Part shown: positions 7,706 to 10,000 of the stretch, in pieces
How positions within the stretch are numbered: position 1 is the first letter of the stretch
How the letters are laid out: the number at the start of each line of letters is the position of its first letter
DNA from: Dunaliella salina
Taxonomy: Eukaryota; Chlorophyta; Chlorophyceae; Chlamydomonadales; Dunaliellaceae
NCBI GenBank assembly: GCA_002284615.2
Contig: MU069885.1
Span: 149,433 to 159,432, forward strand
Direction of reading: 5' to 3'
DNA: 10,000 nucleotides
Notes under the pieces: generated by a model
The model's database searches: none
What the model was told of the DNA's origin: nothing
What the model saw: the letters and a program-made list of their open reading frames with translations, nothing else
Made by a program: the position numbers and the translations under genes

Positions 7706-7873
7706 CCTCCTTCTCAAGTACATACACAAGTGTCCACAGACAGGTATATGGAACATGAGCATGGATTATTTGACAGTAAAGCTGACAAAACAGATTTGGT
7801 ATGCTTTACTGTCAACTAATCCATGCTCATGTTCCATGTACCTGTGTACACTGGTGTATGTACTTGAGGAGGC
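7706..7873. repeat. Long imperfect inverted repeat (foldback), arms 71-77 nt, loop 20 nt
   Basis: The left arm 7706-7782 (CCTCCTTCTCAAGTACATACAC...GACAGTAAAGC) is the reverse complement of the right arm 7803-7873 (GCTTTACTGTCAACTAATCC...GTGTATGTACTTGAGGAGG), with a handful of mismatches and small gaps. The 20-nt loop is 7783-7802. The arms are longest and cleanest near the loop, where GCTTTACTGTCAA pairs with TTGACAGTAAAGC. A transcript from either strand would fold into one long hairpin. Candidates are a miniature foldback transposon, a young inverted duplication, or a hairpin RNA precursor. No flanking target-site duplication is obvious. Confidence 0.9.
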
Positions 7874-7911
7874 TTGGTCTGCTTTACTATCAAATAATCC
7901 AGCTCCAAGGA
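7874..7911 (+). repeat. Partial third copy of the foldback arm
   Basis: CTTGGTCTGCTTTACTATCAAATAATCCAGCT (from 7874) repeats, in direct orientation, the junction of loop and right arm at 7795-7826 (TTTGGTATGCTTTACTGTCAACTAATCCATGCT), 79 bp upstream. At one position (AAATAATCC) it agrees with the left arm rather than the right arm. It therefore is not simply a later copy of the right arm. Confidence 0.7.
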
Positions 7912-9038
7912 TTGATACAAATCAAGTAAAGCTTGTTGGATACAGCAGAATTCAGCTTTTGCATCACAAAGTTTCCTTGGATTGAGGATTGCCTTCCTAA
8001 TCCCTCAGACGTCGGGTAGTCTTATATAACTTGGCTGCAAATCTCATGCCATCTTAAATTCCTCCAAAGCTTTGTAATTTGTATAGTCCTTTCGCTCTCC
8101 ATCTCCAAAACATGGTGAAGAAGGTCGTAAAGCCATTCATGCCCAAGGATTTTCGCACAACTGAGCCGCTTGACGCATAACCCACGTTAAAGATAATTGT
8201 GTGGATATTGAGTATAAGTTGTATGTGTTGCAAGGATTATTCTTTGCATCTAATCCAATGGCTGTTGCGCCCAATAGGGACTGAAACCGTGGTAATAAGC
8301 AATAGTAAATAAATAGTAGCAAGGTGACATGAGATACAGTAGGAAATTGACAATGGAGTGTCAGGTCCAAGCGATAGCCATAAATAAGGAAATGAGGATT
8401 ACAATCATCTGAGGATAGTAATAAGGAGTCTTCACCCTTGGATTTTCAACTTTTTACACGACTCCATTACCTCAGAAATACAGAGCTTGAAGTGGTGCGC
8501 ATAAGCCACAGCATCCTTGAGTGAGCAATAGTGTGAACTCATTAGCAATGAGGCTTGCCCCATGAGTCAGCTTCCTTCAGGCCTTGCCTCTCTCAGGGGG
8601 CTTTGCTTCAGTCTCCCAGGCTGCCAGTGTCACTAGTGTTGCAAGATGTACACAAAGCCTTTTTCCAGTCAAATCAAGGAGAAAAAGAGGTCATCTCTCT
8701 CGCTCATTCAGCGCATCTTTGGGACCCTGTCGTCGGTTGCCTGTGCAAGACTGCTAATACATCATTGTTTTCTGAGAAATGTGACCAGCTGTTGGTATTT
8801 ACTGTGCGAGCTTAGTGTGCTTCATCAATTGAATCTTGGACGGCTGTTCAGACCCAAAATCCCCAATTGTCGTTTTTTGGGGGGAAGGGCGTTCAATTAA
8901 GTTAAAATACAGCTGCCAAAAAAAGGTAACATTCTAGCAGAAGTCTTGAGGGTTCCAATGAGAGTCCGAAGGCACTCAATCCAAAACCTCAACATGCTGA
9001 ATGACCAAATGATCATGTCATTTTTTTAATCTGTCAGG
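7912..9038. other. Unassigned interval, no convincing gene
   Basis: About 1.1 kb without a recognisable gene. A short frame at 8113-8181 begins with ATGG in good initiation context (MVKKVVKPFMPKDFRTTEPL) but stops after 22 codons with no clear donor. An 86-codon plus frame (8555-8815) contains DVHKAFFQSNQGEKEVISLA after a TTGCAAG, and the overlapping frame 8646-8900 is also open. Neither has a known motif. A TATATAA string occurs at 8022-8028. Confidence 0.4.
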
Positions 9039-9480
9039 CCTGTTTCTTGAAAGCCTTGCTTAAAATGACATCCAAGTTTTCCTCCGTCCGTGGACATACC
9101 TGCCATTACAAACCATGTGATATGACTCAGGTCTTTGACAATTAATAATCTGACAAAGCAAAGCTGTTTCTTGAAAGTTTGTACAACTCATTACACACCT
9201 GCTTCTCGGAAGGCCATGGTTACCATGACCCCTGACTCGTCCTCTGACAAAGACCTTCCTGCCATAAAGTACTTGCTTTGTGGAAGGCCACATAAATAAT
9301 TACGCGCCTGCTCCTTGGAAGGCCATGGTTACCATGCCCCCTGACTCATCCTCTGACAAAGACCCACCTGCCATGAAGTACTTGCTTCGTGGAAGGCCAC
9401 ATAAATCATTACACACCTGCTTCTTGGAAGGCCTTGGTTACAATGTCACCCAGGTCTTCCTCTGACAACGAGCTACCTGC
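9039..9480 (+). repeat. Tandem array, unit 109 bp, with decayed upstream members
   Basis: TTACACACCTGCTTCT...GGAAGGCCATGGTTACCATG starts at 9191, 9300 and 9409, exactly 109 bp apart. Units share CTGACTC(G/A)TCCTCTGACAAAGAC and AAGTACTTGCTT(T/C)GTGGAAGGCCACATAAAT. Each unit also holds two versions of CTTGCTTCGTGGAAGGCCA, spaced alternately about 74 and 35 bp apart. A clearly related but diverged segment lies at 9039-9110 (CCTGTTTCTTGAAAGCCTTGCTTAAAATGACATCC...ACCTGCCAT), and another GTTTCTTGAAAG is at about 9166. The unit is not a multiple of three, so the array is not a protein repeat. Confidence 0.9.
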
Positions 9481-9483
9481 CAG

Positions 9484-9728
9484 CTGCCGTAACATCAGTG
9501 CCATATCCTCCCGCCCTATCAAACCTGTAGACAAGGGAACACAGCTATGCTCAGATCAACATGAACGTCGCGATTCAGACCTGTTATTTGGCACCTCGGT
9601 AAGTACTGCAATTCTTTGTCTGTGAATGGTCAAGGATGGGCTAGGTGCGCAAAAATCGGCAGTTGCAGATTGCGATCCACAACCGTAGAGTCAATGGAAA
9701 AACAAGACACAAAAGCATCCTTCAGTAG
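9484..9728 (+). CDS. Candidate exon pair (9484-9598 and 9669-9728), unassigned
   Basis: After CTACCTGCCAG at the end of the 109-bp array, an open frame of 38 codons reads CRNISAISSRPIKPVDKGTQ then LCSDQHERRDSDLLFGTS. It stops exactly at a strong donor (TCG|GTAAGTAC, 9599) in phase 0. A TTGCAG acceptor at 9663-9668 would define a 70-bp intron and a phase-0 terminal exon, IAIHNRRVNGKTRHKSILQ, with TAG at 9726-9728. The donor is one of the best splice consensus matches in the window. The upstream acceptor lies in repeat-derived sequence (the array's CCTGCCAT word) and is weaker. No domain is recognised, and a chance open frame remains possible. Confidence 0.3.
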
Positions 9729-9983
9729 CCTTCAACTTGAAGGCATGTGCATGTTTGAGTCTCAACTTGAGGTGAAGTTGCAGCCGCATGCTGACAATAC
9801 ATGTGAGATGCGTGCCCCTCGAAGCCATGCATGAGGCTACCCGCAACTCGCAGTGGCAATTGCTCCTGTCTGCATCATATGCAGCATAAATACAGCACAC
9901 ATCAGCAAACAAAAACTGTAAACCAGCAAATGAGGACCCTCAAAGTTACTCGTTTCCGTCCATTTTGTACATACTAGCGCTTT
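9729..9983. other. Unassigned interval
   Basis: No recognised gene. A plus frame overlapping the previous candidate in another phase (about 9670-9831, ESMEKQDTKASFSSLQLEG) is open and protein-like, but it lacks a compatible acceptor phase. Nothing else stands out. Confidence 0.35.
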
Positions 9984-10000
9984 GTGTGTCAGGCACAGCA
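9984..10000 (+). repeat. Partial 77-bp-family core at the window edge
   Basis: TTTGTGTGTCAGGCACAGCA at the right end repeats the T-rich...CAGGCACAGACG motif that starts each 77-bp unit at 1295-1870, for example the unit at 1525. It is cut off by the window, so only the core can be compared. Confidence 0.35.

Overview
This window looks like nuclear DNA from a eukaryote. It has very long dinucleotide microsatellites, three separate minisatellite-type tandem arrays, decayed non-LTR retrotransposon (LINE) fragments, and short coding-like stretches bounded by GT...AG splice-type signals. No long intact gene, rRNA, tRNA, CRISPR array or bacterial operon was found. The lineage cannot be fixed from the sequence. 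The style of the LINE relics gives me a weak impression of the green lineage (algae or early plants), but this is memory of family style and was not checked.

Layout. 7-117: a (GC)n/(AC)n microsatellite block with Z-DNA potential. 118-1290: mostly unassigned, with a second CA tract at 741-777. 1295-1870: a degenerate array of about 77-bp units, each carrying a pyrimidine-rich ...CAG|GCACGC motif that resembles a 3' splice site. It runs directly into a purine-rich charged-helix coding-like segment (1859-1984) and then an array of about 110-bp units (about 1905-2345). 2346-3240: unassigned. 3240-4610, minus strand: three 5'-truncated or internal pieces of one LINE family lying head to tail. 4920-5251, plus strand: a frameshifted coding relic, possibly also from a retroelement. 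5252-6182: unassigned apart from one diverged dispersed repeat pair.

6183-7127 is the most gene-like part. On the minus strand, two exon-like blocks (6183-6402 and 6491-6568) join in phase and end in a stop codon. On the plus strand, two exon-like blocks (6709-6932 and 7065-7127) also join in phase across a 132-bp candidate intron and would transcribe into the (TG)54 microsatellite at 7182-7289. These could be two divergent genes, but each model rests only on open frame, splice consensus and phase.

7706-7873 is a long imperfect inverted repeat with arms of about 70-77 nt and a 20-nt loop, followed by a partial third copy. 9039-9480 is a third tandem array (109-bp units). It abuts an exon-like block ending in a strong GTAAGT donor, with a possible terminal exon at 9669-9728. 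At the right edge the CAGGCAC motif of the 77-bp family reappears.

The genes cannot be tied into a pathway. The interest is structural: tandem arrays sitting against candidate exon edges, a foldback that could be transcribed, and repeated insertion of one LINE family in the same orientation.
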